NCBI RefSeq assembly: GCF_003574965.1
Contig: NZ_CP032317.1
Span: 3,658,001 to 3,722,000 of the forward strand
Source: Hymenobacter oligotrophus
Lineage (GTDB): Bacteria; Bacteroidota; Bacteroidia; Cytophagales; Hymenobacteraceae
DNA length: 64,000 nucleotides
Reading direction: 5' to 3'
In this document: positions 17,660 to 26,161 of the stretch, one piece after another
Numbering within the stretch: the stretch's first letter is position 1
Layout of the letters: the number at the start of each line of letters is the position of its first letter
Notes under the pieces: generated by a model
What the model was told of the DNA's origin: nothing
The model's input: the letters and a program-made list of their open reading frames with translations, nothing else
The model's database searches: none
Translations under genes and position numbers: made by a program

Positions 17660-20128
17660 ATGCGTTTTTATAGTGCGCTGCGGCTGCTGGCTTTGTGGCC
17701 GGTGGCAGCCGTTGCTCAAGCTCCGCAGGCCGGCGCGCCGCTGGCGCCACTTTCCGTCGAGAAAATTATGCGCGAGCCGGCCCAGTGGCTTGGCGGCCTG
17801 CCCTCGGCCCAGTACTGGAGCGAAGACGGCAAGCGCATTTACTTTCAGTGGAACCCCGACCGCGCCCGACGCGACTCGCTCTACTACACCACGCCCGATG
17901 GCAAAGCGCCGCGCAAGGTAAGCCTGGCCGAGCAGCGCCAACTGCCCGCTGCGCGCGGCGACTACGACGCCACCCACACCCGCAAGGTGTACGAAAAGGA
18001 CGGCGACATTTACTTGCTCGATCTGAAATCGGGCCGCACGCGGCGCATTACCAACACCGCCGAGCGCGAGGTGGAGCCCGAATTTGCCCTGCAAGGCCGC
18101 GCCGTGAGCTACACCCGCAACGGCAACCTGTTCACCTGGGACCCCGCCACCGGCGAAACCACCCAGCGCACCGATTTTCGGCGCGGGCAGCGGCCGCCTG
18201 GGCCGTCCGCCGATAAATCGGAGAAGTACCTGCGGGCCCAGCAGTTGGCCCTGTTTCAGGTAATAAAGCAGCGCGAGCAAGACCGCCAAGCCCGCGAGCG
18301 GCTGCAAAAGGCGCTGGCCAAGCTGCGGCCCAAGCCCATTTACCTAGGCAACCAAACCGTCGAGAACCTGCGCCTCTCGCCCGATGGCCGCTACGTAACG
18401 TACTCGCTGGTGCAGGCCCCCACCAACGATAAGGTGGCCATTGTACCCAGCTTTGTAACCGCTTCGGGCTTCACCGAAGACATCAACACCCGCAACAAGG
18501 TGGGTGCCCCCCAAACGGCCTACGAGCTGGGTATTTACGACATAGGCCGCGACACCACCTTTGTGCTCGGCTACAAAGAGCTGAAAGGCCTCGACGAGCA
18601 GCCCGCCTACCGCAAGGAGTACGCCCTAAAGGCAAAAGCCCCCGTGCCCGCCGAAGGCGACAAAGCCAGCACCAAAGACAAGCCCGCCACCGAGCTGCGC
18701 CGCGTGGTGCCCCACGGCCCGTATTGGAACGACTCGGGCCAGCGCGCTTTCCTGGTGATGCGCTCCACCGACAACAAGGACCGGTGGATTGTGTCGCTCG
18801 ACCCCACCACGCAGAAAATTGCCCTGCTCGACCGCCAGCGCGACGAAGCCTGGATTAACGGCCCCGGCATTGGCTACGAGGCTGGCAACGTAGGCTGGAT
18901 GCCCGACGGCCGCCGCATTTATTTCCAAAGCGAAGAAACCGGCTACTCGCATCTGTACACCGCCGATGCGACTTCGGGCCAGAAGAAGGCTTTGACCAGC
19001 GGCAACTTTGAGGTGCAGCAGGCCAAGCTCAGCCGCGACAAGAAGACGTGGTACATCACGGCCAACAAGCCGCACCCCGGCGAGCAGCATTTCTACCGCA
19101 TGCCCGCCGAGGGCGGTCAGCTCACGCAAATCACCTCGCAAAGCGGTGCCCACGAGGTAGCGCTTTCGCCCGATGAGAAAACCCTGGCCGTGCGCTACAG
19201 CTACGCCAACAAGCCCTGGGAGCTGTACGTGATGGACAACAAGCCCGGCGCCAAAATGCGTCAGCTTACCCATTCCACCACCAAGGAGTTCGAAAGCTAC
19301 AAATGGCGCGAACCGGAGGTGGTAACCTTTAAAGCTCAAGACGGTGCTTTGGTGCACGCTCGCCTGTACCGCCCGGCGCAGCAAGATCCTACGCGCCCGG
19401 CCGTCATCTTCGTGCACGGCGCTGGCTACTTGCAAAACGCGCACAAGTGGTGGAGCCAGTACTTCCGCGAGTACATGTTCCATAACCTGCTCGCCGACCG
19501 CGGCTACACCGTGCTCGATGTGGATTACCGCGGCTCGGCCGGCTACGGCCGCGACTGGCGCACGGGCATCTACCGCTACATGGGGGGCAAGGATTTGTCG
19601 GACCACGTGGATGGCGCCAAGCTGCTGGTAGATAAATACAACGTCGATCCGCAACGCATCGGCATATACGGCGGCTCTTACGGCGGCTTCATCACGCTAA
19701 TGGCCATGTTTACGCAGCCCGAGGTGTTCAAGTCGGGTGCCGCCCTGCGCTCCGTTACCGACTGGGCCCACTACAACCACGGCTACACCGACAACATCCT
19801 CAACGAGCCCTACAACGACTCCGTGGCCTACGCTAGGTCGTCGCCCATCAATTTCGCCGAAGGGCTGAAGGGCAACCTGCTGATGTGCCACGGCATGGTG
19901 GATACCAACGTGCACTTCCAGGACATTGTGCGCCTCACGCAGCGCTTGATCGAACTGGGCAAAGACAACTGGGAGCTGGCCGTGTACCCCGTGGAGGACC
20001 ACGGTTTCGTGGAGCCTTCGTCGTGGACCGACGAGTACAAGCGCATCCTGAAACTGTTCGAAACTACGCTGCGCAACCAGCCCAGCACCGCCGCAGCGGG
20101 CGGTGCGGTGGGCAGCAGCGGCAAGTAA
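17660..20128 (+). CDS. S9 family prolyl oligopeptidase / dipeptidyl peptidase IV-like
   Basis: Secreted serine peptidase of about 822 residues from ATG 17660, which opens a signal peptide (MRFYSALRLLALWPVAAVAQ); the upstream frame to 17600 adds no such signal. The N-terminal half is a DPP IV-type beta-propeller. The C-terminal alpha/beta hydrolase domain has the nucleophile motif GIYGGSYGGF, the acid in HGMVDTNVHFQ and the histidine in VEDHGFVEPSSW. It removes dipeptides or cleaves after proline in the periplasm or at the surface. It ends in a perfect bidirectional terminator. Confidence 0.9.
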   Translation: MRFYSALRLLALWPVAAVAQAPQAGAPLAPLSVEKIMREPAQWLGGLPSAQYWSEDGKRIYFQWNPDRARRDSLYYTTPDGKAPRKVSLAEQRQLPAARGDYDATHTRKVYEKDGDIYLLDLKSGRTRRITNTAEREVEPEFALQGRAVSYTRNGNLFTWDPATGETTQRTDFRRGQRPPGPSADKSEKYLRAQQLALFQVIKQREQDRQARERLQKALAKLRPKPIYLGNQTVENLRLSPDGRYVTYSLVQAPTNDKVAIVPSFVTASGFTEDINTRNKVGAPQTAYELGIYDIGRDTTFVLGYKELKGLDEQPAYRKEYALKAKAPVPAEGDKASTKDKPATELRRVVPHGPYWNDSGQRAFLVMRSTDNKDRWIVSLDPTTQKIALLDRQRDEAWINGPGIGYEAGNVGWMPDGRRIYFQSEETGYSHLYTADATSGQKKALTSGNFEVQQAKLSRDKKTWYITANKPHPGEQHFYRMPAEGGQLTQITSQSGAHEVALSPDEKTLAVRYSYANKPWELYVMDNKPGAKMRQLTHSTTKEFESYKWREPEVVTFKAQDGALVHARLYRPAQQDPTRPAVIFVHGAGYLQNAHKWWSQYFREYMFHNLLADRGYTVLDVDYRGSAGYGRDWRTGIYRYMGGKDLSDHVDGAKLLVDKYNVDPQRIGIYGGSYGGFITLMAMFTQPEVFKSGAALRSVTDWAHYNHGYTDNILNEPYNDSVAYARSSPINFAEGLKGNLLMCHGMVDTNVHFQDIVRLTQRLIELGKDNWELAVYPVEDHGFVEPSSWTDEYKRILKLFETTLRNQPSTAAAGGAVGSSGK

Positions 20129-20169
20129 GAAAGTGCCGGGCGGCCAACGCGCTTGGCAGGTTCAGCAAC

Positions 20170-20211
20170 CAGCAAAAAGCCCGACGGATGTTTCCGTCGG
20201 GCTTTTTGCTG
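20170..20211. terminator. Perfect 18-bp bidirectional terminator
   Basis: CAGCAAAAAGCCCGACGG (20170-20187) and its exact complement (20194-20211) flank a six-base loop. T runs on both strands serve the convergent genes on either side. Confidence 0.9.
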
Positions 20212-20232
20212 GTGCGTGATCAAAGAGCGGGC

Positions 20233-21651
20233 TTACTCTTGCAGCTTGCCCAGGCTCCAGCCGAAGGTAAGGGCCGCGCTCATCAGCTTGGTGTCGTAAG
20301 CCGCGCCGCCGTAGCCGGTGATGTTGCCGCGTTGGTCGCGGTACACCTCGCGCACAATCATGTTGTCGGCAAAGCTGGCCCGGCCAATGCCTAGGTGCAA
20401 GCGGCCCTCCAGCGCCAAAGAGGCCCGGCCGTGCCGCACACCTGCCTCGAAGTACGGCAACAACTGCTGCCAGGGCTGATCAAAGCCGCTTTCGCCGGCT
20501 ACCCGAACGCCTTCGGCTGCGGTGCGGGCCTGCCCGTCGCCGTAGCGCAGGGTAGAGCGGCTACTCAGGTTCACGTTCAGGCCCACGCCCACGCCGCCGA
20601 AGGGTTGCAACTGGCTTGGGTTGCCAAATACCCGGAAGCCAGCGCGGGCCGTGGCCATCAGGCCGCCAAAGTCAACGGTGGCATTGGGCACGGGGTTCAT
20701 TGTCGGGCGGCTGCCGGGGGCAATAACCTGCGGTTTGCTGCGGCCAAAGCTGCTGGCGGTCAGTTCAAAGTGTAGTGCCTTGCGCCGGCCGGGCTGCAAA
20801 ATGTCGGCGTACACGCCGCCCAGCGGATGAAAGCGGCCATCGAGCTGCGCGCCGGGCAGCAGCGGCTGTTCGAGCGCGCCGCCCGATTTCGTGGCCGGCG
20901 AGGCATCCTGCACGCGGTAGCTGCTGAATACGGCGCCCGCCACCAAACCCAGGCGCGTGCTTACGCGCTTTTGAGCCGTGGCGGGCTGTTGGTACAGCTT
21001 GGTGCTTGCTTGGGGTTGCGCGCTACACTGCTGATTGTATGTTTGCACCACCTTGGCCAAGCCCTCGGGCGTGAACTTGGCGTTGGGCAATAGCTGCTGA
21101 ATGGGCTGGCAGTCGATGAAATAGATGCGCAGCAAGCCCTGGTAGTTGTTGAACACCGTGCGGTGCTGGGCGCCGTCGCGCTCCTGCAAGTAGCCGCGGG
21201 CCACTAGCTCGAGGTACTCGCGGTTGGGGCGGCTCACGAAGTAATGCGGCGTGGTGTTTAGCACCACGCGCAGCAGCGAGGCTTCGCCCTCGAGCAGCAC
21301 CTCGGCCAGCAGCCGGGCAGGCTGCTGCTTGGTTACGAGGCCCACCTTGTACAGGTCGGGGCGCGTTTCGGCTTGGCGGTCGATGGGCAGCAGAGCGGCG
21401 CGATAGTAGGCCCCATTGTCGAAGCGGAATAGCTGCAGCTGCTCGGCTTTGTACTCGGTTACAGCACCGGTGGCCGTTGGCCGAAAACGAATTTCGGTGG
21501 GAGCTTCTTCCCAGAAGTAATTTTCAATTTCTCCGCGGAGCGTATCGCCTTGGCTGGATACGAGGTAACCTGGCTGAAACGTTTGCGCCGAAGCCGCCGA
21601 TGCACCTAGGGAGAGCGTAACAAGCAGGCCGATACGAATAAAAAGCGTCAT
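20233..21651 (-). CDS. Exported protein with C-terminal outer-membrane barrel, function unknown
   Basis: A 472-residue exported protein. ATG 21651 is chosen because it opens a signal peptide (MTLFIRIGLLVTLSLGASAASAQ). The N-terminal half begins GYLVSSQGDTLRGEI, a segment common in Bacteroidota proteins of unknown role. A Gln/Ala-rich linker (about 200-225) leads to a C-terminal part with barrel-like alternating strands ending SAALTFGWSLGKLQE. I do not recognise a specific family function. The -7 promoter element lies only four bases before the ATG, so the message may be leaderless. Confidence 0.6.
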   Translation of the reverse strand: MTLFIRIGLLVTLSLGASAASAQTFQPGYLVSSQGDTLRGEIENYFWEEAPTEIRFRPTATGAVTEYKAEQLQLFRFDNGAYYRAALLPIDRQAETRPDLYKVGLVTKQQPARLLAEVLLEGEASLLRVVLNTTPHYFVSRPNREYLELVARGYLQERDGAQHRTVFNNYQGLLRIYFIDCQPIQQLLPNAKFTPEGLAKVVQTYNQQCSAQPQASTKLYQQPATAQKRVSTRLGLVAGAVFSSYRVQDASPATKSGGALEQPLLPGAQLDGRFHPLGGVYADILQPGRRKALHFELTASSFGRSKPQVIAPGSRPTMNPVPNATVDFGGLMATARAGFRVFGNPSQLQPFGGVGVGLNVNLSSRSTLRYGDGQARTAAEGVRVAGESGFDQPWQQLLPYFEAGVRHGRASLALEGRLHLGIGRASFADNMIVREVYRDQRGNITGYGGAAYDTKLMSAALTFGWSLGKLQE

Positions 21652-21654
21652 GCA

Positions 21655-21686
21655 AAAAGGTATTGATAACAGGAGATTCAAGCAAA
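21655..21686 (-). promoter_or_regulatory. Bacteroidota-type promoter abutting the start codon
   Basis: On the minus strand, TTTG (21683-21686) is followed after 20 bases by TACCTTTT (21655-21662), close to TAnnTTTG. Transcription would begin at or next to the ATG at 21651. Confidence 0.5.
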
Positions 21687-21689
21687 GCT

Positions 21690-22037
21690 AGCCCATCAGG
21701 AGGTTACTACAAGCCCGTTTGCGCAGCCGCCCTAGGTACCCACTGCCCGCACGGGCACTAAGAGCCACGCAGCCGATACCTGCGGCCGGTGGTTGGTGGC
21801 AGCAAGACGGGCGCGGGGGCAAGCGTACCGCACGGGGTTTGCAACGCTGGCTTGGGCAACAAAGCAGGCTAGGCCGTCGGACCGCGAACGGATTGCAGAA
21901 GCCGAGGCCGTAGCGGCGGCGAACGGGTAAAGAATTGCACTGAGGTACGCAATCGGAGGGTTGCGCGCTCTACTGGTCGTTGGTTGCTCCAATCAGTGCC
22001 AAGGGTGTTAGGGGCATATCTACCTAGGGCAGCGCGC
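21690..22037. other. Gene-free stretch, nothing recognised
   Basis: GC-rich spacer between two minus-strand genes. It holds CCTAGG copies at 21731 and 22023. The open frames here (for example 21732-21992, minus) have no recognisable motif, so I call none. Confidence 0.5.
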
Positions 22038-22074
22038 AAAAAAGCCCCGGCCTGGCCTTGGCCAAACCGGGGCT
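22038..22074 (-). terminator. Terminator of the PAP2 gene
   Basis: On the minus strand, AGCCCCGG (22067-22074 on the plus) pairs with CCGGGGCT (22043-22050), followed by six T. The loop itself is partly self-complementary (GGCCAAGGCC). Confidence 0.85.
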
Positions 22075-22094
22075 AGCCTAGCAACCCAAGCAGC

Positions 22095-22925
22095 CTACAG
22101 GCGCTTGGTCAGCAACAGCCCGCCGTAGGAATAGCCGTTCGCGTTCAGGCCTTGCACGGGCACCACCGATACGCCGCCGCGGCTTTTTTTGTGCAGTTGT
22201 GGCACCAGTATGCCCGAGGCCGCGCCCACGGCGTAGCCCACCAGGTTGTCGGACAAAAAGTGCTTGCCGGCTTTCAGGCGCATGTAGCCCACGGCGGCGG
22301 GTATGGCCGCAGCCGCCGTCCAAACGAACGGGCGTGCCGCCGACTCGGGGTGAAAGTCGTGAAATACCTTGGCTACGAAAAACGTATTGGTAGCCGTGGC
22401 GGCCGTGTGGCCCGCAAAAAACGAGTTGGTGGCGTTGTTGTTGCCGCGCTGGCGCACGCTCAGCTCGGGGTTGGTGCTATAAGCCAGCGGGCGGCTGCGC
22501 GGCACCGCAGCCGTAGCCACCGTAAACAGCGCCCCCGTTACCGCCAGCGTTTCGAGGTACAGCACGCCCACCTGCCCGGCGTTGGAGCGCACGTCGCCGT
22601 CGGCCAGGGCCAGCACCAAAGGCGCCGCAAACGAGCCGTAGAACGGGTAGTCGCTGATTTTTTTGGCTGTAAGGTCGTAGTTGCCGGCCGCAAACCGGTC
22701 GAAGCGGTTCACGTCCTCGCGGCGCAGGGCGTACACCTCCTGCTCGGTCAGGCCTTTGTCTTTGCGGCCTTGGCTAAAAGCCACGCCTGTTGTAACCAGC
22801 AGACCGCCAATTACGGGGCCATCCACGGCGAGGCGGGTTTGGTAGGGCGAGCTGGTTTGTGCTTGCGCCAGAGCGGGCAGGGCGGCGCTCAGGGCCAAAG
22901 CGGCGCGCATCAGGAGCGTTTTCAT
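22095..22925 (-). CDS. PAP2-family membrane-associated phosphatase
   Basis: A 276-residue protein with a signal peptide (MKTLLMRAALALSAALPALA) from ATG 22925; a longer frame to 22967 is less likely. PAP2 acid phosphatase motifs are present in degenerate form: SFFAGHTA (the PSGH motif) and KHFLSDNLVGYAVG (the SxxxxxHxxxD motif). An earlier motif may be VPRSRPLAYS. Members dephosphorylate lipid phosphates such as phosphatidic acid or undecaprenyl pyrophosphate, or lipid A, at the outer face of the inner membrane. Substrate not predictable. It diverges from metK. Confidence 0.8.
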   Translation of the reverse strand: MKTLLMRAALALSAALPALAQAQTSSPYQTRLAVDGPVIGGLLVTTGVAFSQGRKDKGLTEQEVYALRREDVNRFDRFAAGNYDLTAKKISDYPFYGSFAAPLVLALADGDVRSNAGQVGVLYLETLAVTGALFTVATAAVPRSRPLAYSTNPELSVRQRGNNNATNSFFAGHTAATATNTFFVAKVFHDFHPESAARPFVWTAAAAIPAAVGYMRLKAGKHFLSDNLVGYAVGAASGILVPQLHKKSRGGVSVVPVQGLNANGYSYGGLLLTKRL

Positions 22926-23077
22926 AAGTCGAGAGGAAAAGCAATGGGTATGCTGCCCTAAACGCAAGCTCCGCAGTAGGGTTGAGCCCGGCCGCTGGCC
23001 CTAGGTGCGCCAGCCAGGCGCCGGGCACCTAGGGCAGCTTTCGCAGCCAACCACTGATGTGCTTTCCCGATTTTCGG

Positions 23078-23085
23078 TAGCTTTG
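23078..23085 (+). promoter_or_regulatory. Candidate -7 element of metK
   Basis: TAGCTTTG matches TAnnTTTG exactly. No good -33 element is seen. The predicted leader is about 70 bases. I do not see a riboswitch in it. Confidence 0.4.
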
Positions 23086-23162
23086 CGGCCCGCCTGTGGG
23101 TTGCTCTGCCGGGGCTTCTCTGCGGGTTTAGGTTTCACCGTAGCCGGCACTACACCAGCGCA

Positions 23163-24425
23163 ATGCCATATCTGTTTACCTCCGAATCCGTGTCGGAGGG
23201 CCACCCCGACAAAGTAGCCGACCAGATTTCCGACGCCATTCTGGACGAATTTCTGCGGCAGGATCCTTCCTCTAAAGTTGCCTGCGAAACCCTCGTTACC
23301 ACGGGCTTAGTAGTAGTGGCCGGCGAAGTAAAATCGAAAGCCTACGTCGATGTGCAAGGCGTGGCGCGCGAGGTTATCCGCCGCATTGGCTACACCAAAG
23401 CCGAGTACAAGTTCGAAGCCGAGTCGTGCGGCATTTTGTCGGCGCTGCACGAGCAGTCGCCCGACATCAACCAGGGCGTGGAGCGCCAAAACCCCGAAGA
23501 CCAGGGTGCCGGCGACCAAGGCATGATGTTCGGCTACGCCACGCGCGAAACCGATAACTACATGCCGCTGGCGCTGGACCTCTCGCACCGCTTGCTGCGC
23601 GAGCTGTCGGCTATTCGCAAGGAAGGCCGCCAGATGACGTACCTGCGCCCCGACGCCAAGTCGCAGGTTACCATCCGCTACTCCGACGACAACACGCCCG
23701 AGGCCATCGACACCATCGTGGTTTCGACGCAGCACGACGACTTCGACGCCTCGGAGGAAACCATGCTCCGCCGCATCTCCGATGATGTGAAGGGCATTCT
23801 GATTCCGCGCGTGAAAGCCCAGCTCAGCGCCGAAGTGCAGCAGCTCTTCACCGACGAAATCACCTACCACATCAACCCCACGGGCAAGTTCGTAATCGGC
23901 GGCCCCCACGGCGACTCGGGCCTTACCGGCCGCAAAATCATCGTGGATACCTACGGCGGCAAGGGTGCCCACGGCGGCGGCGCTTTCTCGGGCAAAGATT
24001 CCTCGAAAGTAGACCGCTCGGCTGCCTACGCCGCTCGCCACATCGCCAAAAACCTGGTGGCTGCCGGCGTTGCCGACCAAGTGCTGGTGCAGGTAGCCTA
24101 CGCCATTGGCGTGGCCAAGCCCGTGGGCTTGTACGTGACCACCTACGGCACCACCAAAGCCGTGGGCAGCAACGGCCAGCAACTCACCGACGGCCAGATC
24201 GGCGAAAAGGTGCAGGAGCTGTTCGACATGCGCCCGTACGCCATTGTGCAGCGTTTTGGCCTCCAGAACCCCATTTTCGGCGAAACAGCTGCTTATGGCC
24301 ACATGGGCCGTGAGTCGCAAACCAAGCGTGTGACGCTGCCCAACGGCGAAACCCGCGAAGTGGAAACTTTCACCTGGGAAAAGCTCGACTACGTCGACCA
24401 GATCAAGCAAGCCTTTAATCTGTAG
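23163..24425 (+). CDS. metK: S-adenosylmethionine synthetase
   Basis: Makes S-adenosylmethionine from methionine and ATP; cytoplasmic tetramer. At 420 residues it is of normal length. Signature motifs are present: [20 protein letters not shown] (residues 5-24), [12 protein letters not shown] (about 116-127) and [19 protein letters not shown] (about 277-295). The start ATG 23163 gives [10 protein letters not shown], as expected. It contains no CCTAGG copy. It ends two bases before a 76-base palindrome shared with the convergent hpf gene. Confidence 0.97.
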   Translation: MPYLFTSESVSEGHPDKVADQISDAILDEFLRQDPSSKVACETLVTTGLVVVAGEVKSKAYVDVQGVAREVIRRIGYTKAEYKFEAESCGILSALHEQSPDINQGVERQNPEDQGAGDQGMMFGYATRETDNYMPLALDLSHRLLRELSAIRKEGRQMTYLRPDAKSQVTIRYSDDNTPEAIDTIVVSTQHDDFDASEETMLRRISDDVKGILIPRVKAQLSAEVQQLFTDEITYHINPTGKFVIGGPHGDSGLTGRKIIVDTYGGKGAHGGGAFSGKDSSKVDRSAAYAARHIAKNLVAAGVADQVLVQVAYAIGVAKPVGLYVTTYGTTKAVGSNGQQLTDGQIGEKVQELFDMRPYAIVQRFGLQNPIFGETAAYGHMGRESQTKRVTLPNGETREVETFTWEKLDYVDQIKQAFNL

Positions 24426-24427
24426 GC

Positions 24428-24503
24428 AACCCTTGGTGCCGCAACAACAAAGCGCCCTACCTCAGCTGAGGCAGGGCGCTTTGTTGTTGCGGCACCAAGG
24501 GTT
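24428..24503. terminator. 76-base near-perfect palindrome, shared metK/hpf terminator
   Basis: Two 38-base arms (24428-24465 and 24466-24503) meet with no spacer at CTCAG/CTGAG and differ at one position. The palindrome fills the whole gap between the metK stop and the hpf stop codon. Far longer than a normal terminator stem. Confidence 0.85.
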
Positions 24504-24799
24504 TAGTGGGCCGTCTGCTTTTCTTTGTGCCGAATCAGCTGCTTTTTAAGTTGTTCGGCAGCCGCGTCGGCGGCGGCCTCAAAGCTGCCGGCATTCTCTT
24601 GGCTGAAGAGCGTAGTGCCGGGCACGAACAGCTTGATTTCGACCGTTTTATTATTAACACCGTCGTTGTTCAGGCGCATGATAACTTCGCCTTCCGTAAC
24701 GCGGTCGTAAAAAGTTTCGAGCTTATCGAGGCGCTTCTGGATGAAGTCGAGCAAATTCTGATCGGCGGTAAAATGCACCGATTGCATCTGTACTTTCAT
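24503..24799 (-). CDS. hpf: Short-form ribosome hibernation promoting factor (HPF/RaiA)
   Basis: A 98-residue protein that binds the 30S decoding region and promotes 100S dimers or inactivation during slow growth. ATG 24799 (MKVQMQSVHFTADQNLLDFI) gives the normal short-form length; the longer frame to 24859 adds a non-conserved tail. The characteristic pattern LDFIQKRLDKLETFYDRV and the middle beta strand segment are clear. It is the last gene of the rpsU-xerC-hpf group, an arrangement conserved in Bacteroidota. Confidence 0.9.
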   Translation of the reverse strand: MKVQMQSVHFTADQNLLDFIQKRLDKLETFYDRVTEGEVIMRLNNDGVNNKTVEIKLFVPGTTLFSQENAGSFEAAADAAAEQLKKQLIRHKEKQTAH

Positions 24800-24833
24800 C
24801 GGTTGTGGGGTTTTGGGGTAAGACAAAGGAACA

Positions 24834-25721
24834 TTAGGCCTTTGGGTGGGCCTTTTCAAACACAGCTTTCAATTTGTCGATACTCAGGTGCGTATACACC
24901 TGCGTAGCAGCCAGGTTGGCGTGCCCAAGCAACTCCTTAATGGCGTTGAGGTCGGCGCCTTTGCCCAGCAAATGCGTGGCAAACGAGTGGCGCAGCACGT
25001 GCGGGTGCTGCTGCCCGGGCGCCGAGGTAATTTGCCCTAGGTAGTGCTTTACGGTACGATAAACCAGCTGCGGGTAGAGCGGCTTGCCTTTATCCGTAAC
25101 GAGTAGGGGGGCAGCGGCGTTGCCCGCCGTTCCAAACTCGTTGGTTTTGCGCACCATATAATTTTCAATGACATTGATCAGCGACGGGTTCAGCGGCACT
25201 ATGCGCTGCTTGTTGCCCTTGCCCGTAACGCGCACGGTGCGCGCGGCCACGCTCACGTCGTCGTGCCCAATTCCTATCAGCTCCGAAAGTCGAATCCCTG
25301 TGCCGTAAAGCATTTCCAGCATCAGTTGGTCGCGTACGCCCGCAAAGGAGTCATCGAACTGAAACGAATTGAGCAGCTGATTTAAGGGCTCCTCCGGCAC
25401 AAAGTCGGGCAGCTTCTTGCTGGTTTTCGGCGGCGTGATGCGCAGCATCGGGTTGCGGCCAATGCTGCCGGTACGCAGCAGAAACTTGTAGTACGACCGC
25501 AGGCACGCAATTTTTCGGTTCACGGTGCGTGGGTCGCGCTGCTGTTCCATCAGCGTCACAATCCACGAGCGAATCAGGGTGTGGTCGGCCGCGGCCGCAT
25601 CGGTTACCTCGTAAGTGTGCAGCAAGTAATCCTGAAACTGCCGCAAATCCGTTTGGTACGACAGTACCGTGTGCGGCGAGTAGCGGCGCTCGAAACGCAG
25701 GTAATCCAAAAATGCTTCCAT
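24834..25721 (-). CDS. xerC: Tyrosine recombinase XerC-like (chromosome dimer resolution)
   Basis: A 295-residue tyrosine recombinase. ATG 25721 (MEAFLDYLRFERRYSPHTVL) matches XerC/XerD starts; the upstream frame begins at a TTG. Catalytic residues are visible: Arg in GTGIRLSEL, Lys in GKGNKQR, the HxxR motif HVLRHSFATH, His in LLGHANL, and the nucleophile Tyr in TQVYTHLS. The conserved place between rpsU and hpf marks it as the housekeeping enzyme that resolves chromosome dimers at dif, not a mobile-element integrase. Whether it is XerC or XerD by descent is uncertain. Confidence 0.85.
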   Translation of the reverse strand: MEAFLDYLRFERRYSPHTVLSYQTDLRQFQDYLLHTYEVTDAAAADHTLIRSWIVTLMEQQRDPRTVNRKIACLRSYYKFLLRTGSIGRNPMLRITPPKTSKKLPDFVPEEPLNQLLNSFQFDDSFAGVRDQLMLEMLYGTGIRLSELIGIGHDDVSVAARTVRVTGKGNKQRIVPLNPSLINVIENYMVRKTNEFGTAGNAAAPLLVTDKGKPLYPQLVYRTVKHYLGQITSAPGQQHPHVLRHSFATHLLGKGADLNAIKELLGHANLAATQVYTHLSIDKLKAVFEKAHPKA

Positions 25722-25788
25722 AGGGGAAGCCGCAACAGCGGCAACGGCAGAGCCCAATGTAGAAAACCCCGACGATAATCAAAACACA

Positions 25789-25830
25789 AAAAAAAACAGC
25801 GGGCCTGCCCTAGGTAGGGCAGGCCCGCTG
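25789..25830 (-). terminator. Terminator after rpsU, with CCTAGG at the apex
   Basis: Perfect 16-bp arms (25797-25812 and 25815-25830) with CCTAGG (25809-25814) at the tip. On the minus strand a run of T follows. It partly separates rpsU from xerC. Confidence 0.85.
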
Positions 25831-25883
25831 ATGAGCTTGCTAGCAGCTAAACGCTAGGCTAGCCGGGCAACACGGCGCAAAAA

Positions 25884-26075
25884 CTAGTCTTGCGTGCCGT
25901 AGGTCGCCAGCTTGTAAGCGGCCTTTTCGCGCTGCTTGCGCTTGGTCACCGACGGCTTCTGGAAAAACGTGCGGCGACGCAGTTCTTTCAGCACACCTGT
26001 GCGCTCGAATTTTTTCTTGAAACGCTTCAGCGCGCGGTCAACCGACTCGTTTTCCTTGATTTGGACGATGAGCAT
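25884..26075 (-). CDS. rpsU: Ribosomal protein S21
   Basis: Small-subunit protein of 63 residues (MLIVQIKENESVDRALKRFK). It has the family's basic C-terminal helix (RRRTFFQKPSVTKRKQREKA). In Bacteroidota S21 has a special role near the anti-Shine-Dalgarno end of 16S rRNA (established for Flavobacteriia), fitting the lack of Shine-Dalgarno sites in this window. A textbook promoter lies upstream and a CCTAGG hairpin terminator downstream. Confidence 0.95.
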   Translation of the reverse strand: MLIVQIKENESVDRALKRFKKKFERTGVLKELRRRTFFQKPSVTKRKQREKAAYKLATYGTQD

Positions 26076-26113
26076 AAAAAAAGAAAGCGTGGAGTTTCAG
26101 AGTTTGAGGGTTG

Positions 26114-26144
26114 CAAAGGTAACAGCCAACTCGTTACGATGCAA
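26114..26144 (-). promoter_or_regulatory. rpsU promoter (TTG-N20-TACCTTTG)
   Basis: On the minus strand, TTG (complement of 26142-26144), 20 bases, then TACCTTTG (complement of 26114-26121). This is an exact match to the Bacteroidota -33/-7 pattern, with a predicted leader of about 35 bases. Confidence 0.7.
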
Positions 26145-26161
26145 GCCCCAACGAGGTTCCT

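Noticed and set aside
21732-21992. Open frame of 86 codons on the minus strand
   Set aside because: No known motif, no start context, and composition like random GC-rich spacer.
22995-23040. Two CCTAGG copies 28 bases apart as a terminator stem
   Set aside because: The flanks do not pair beyond the hexamers, and there is no T run.
22926-23162. SAM riboswitch before metK
   Set aside because: No SAM-type pairing pattern was recognisable in the leader; only a -7 promoter element was supported.
23307-24410. 367-codon open frame antisense to metK
   Set aside because: Shadow of the highly conserved metK gene, with His/Val-rich nonsense composition.
24834-25721. Tyrosine recombinase as a sign of an integrated element
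   Set aside because: The gene lies in the conserved rpsU-xerC-hpf group, so it is the housekeeping Xer enzyme.
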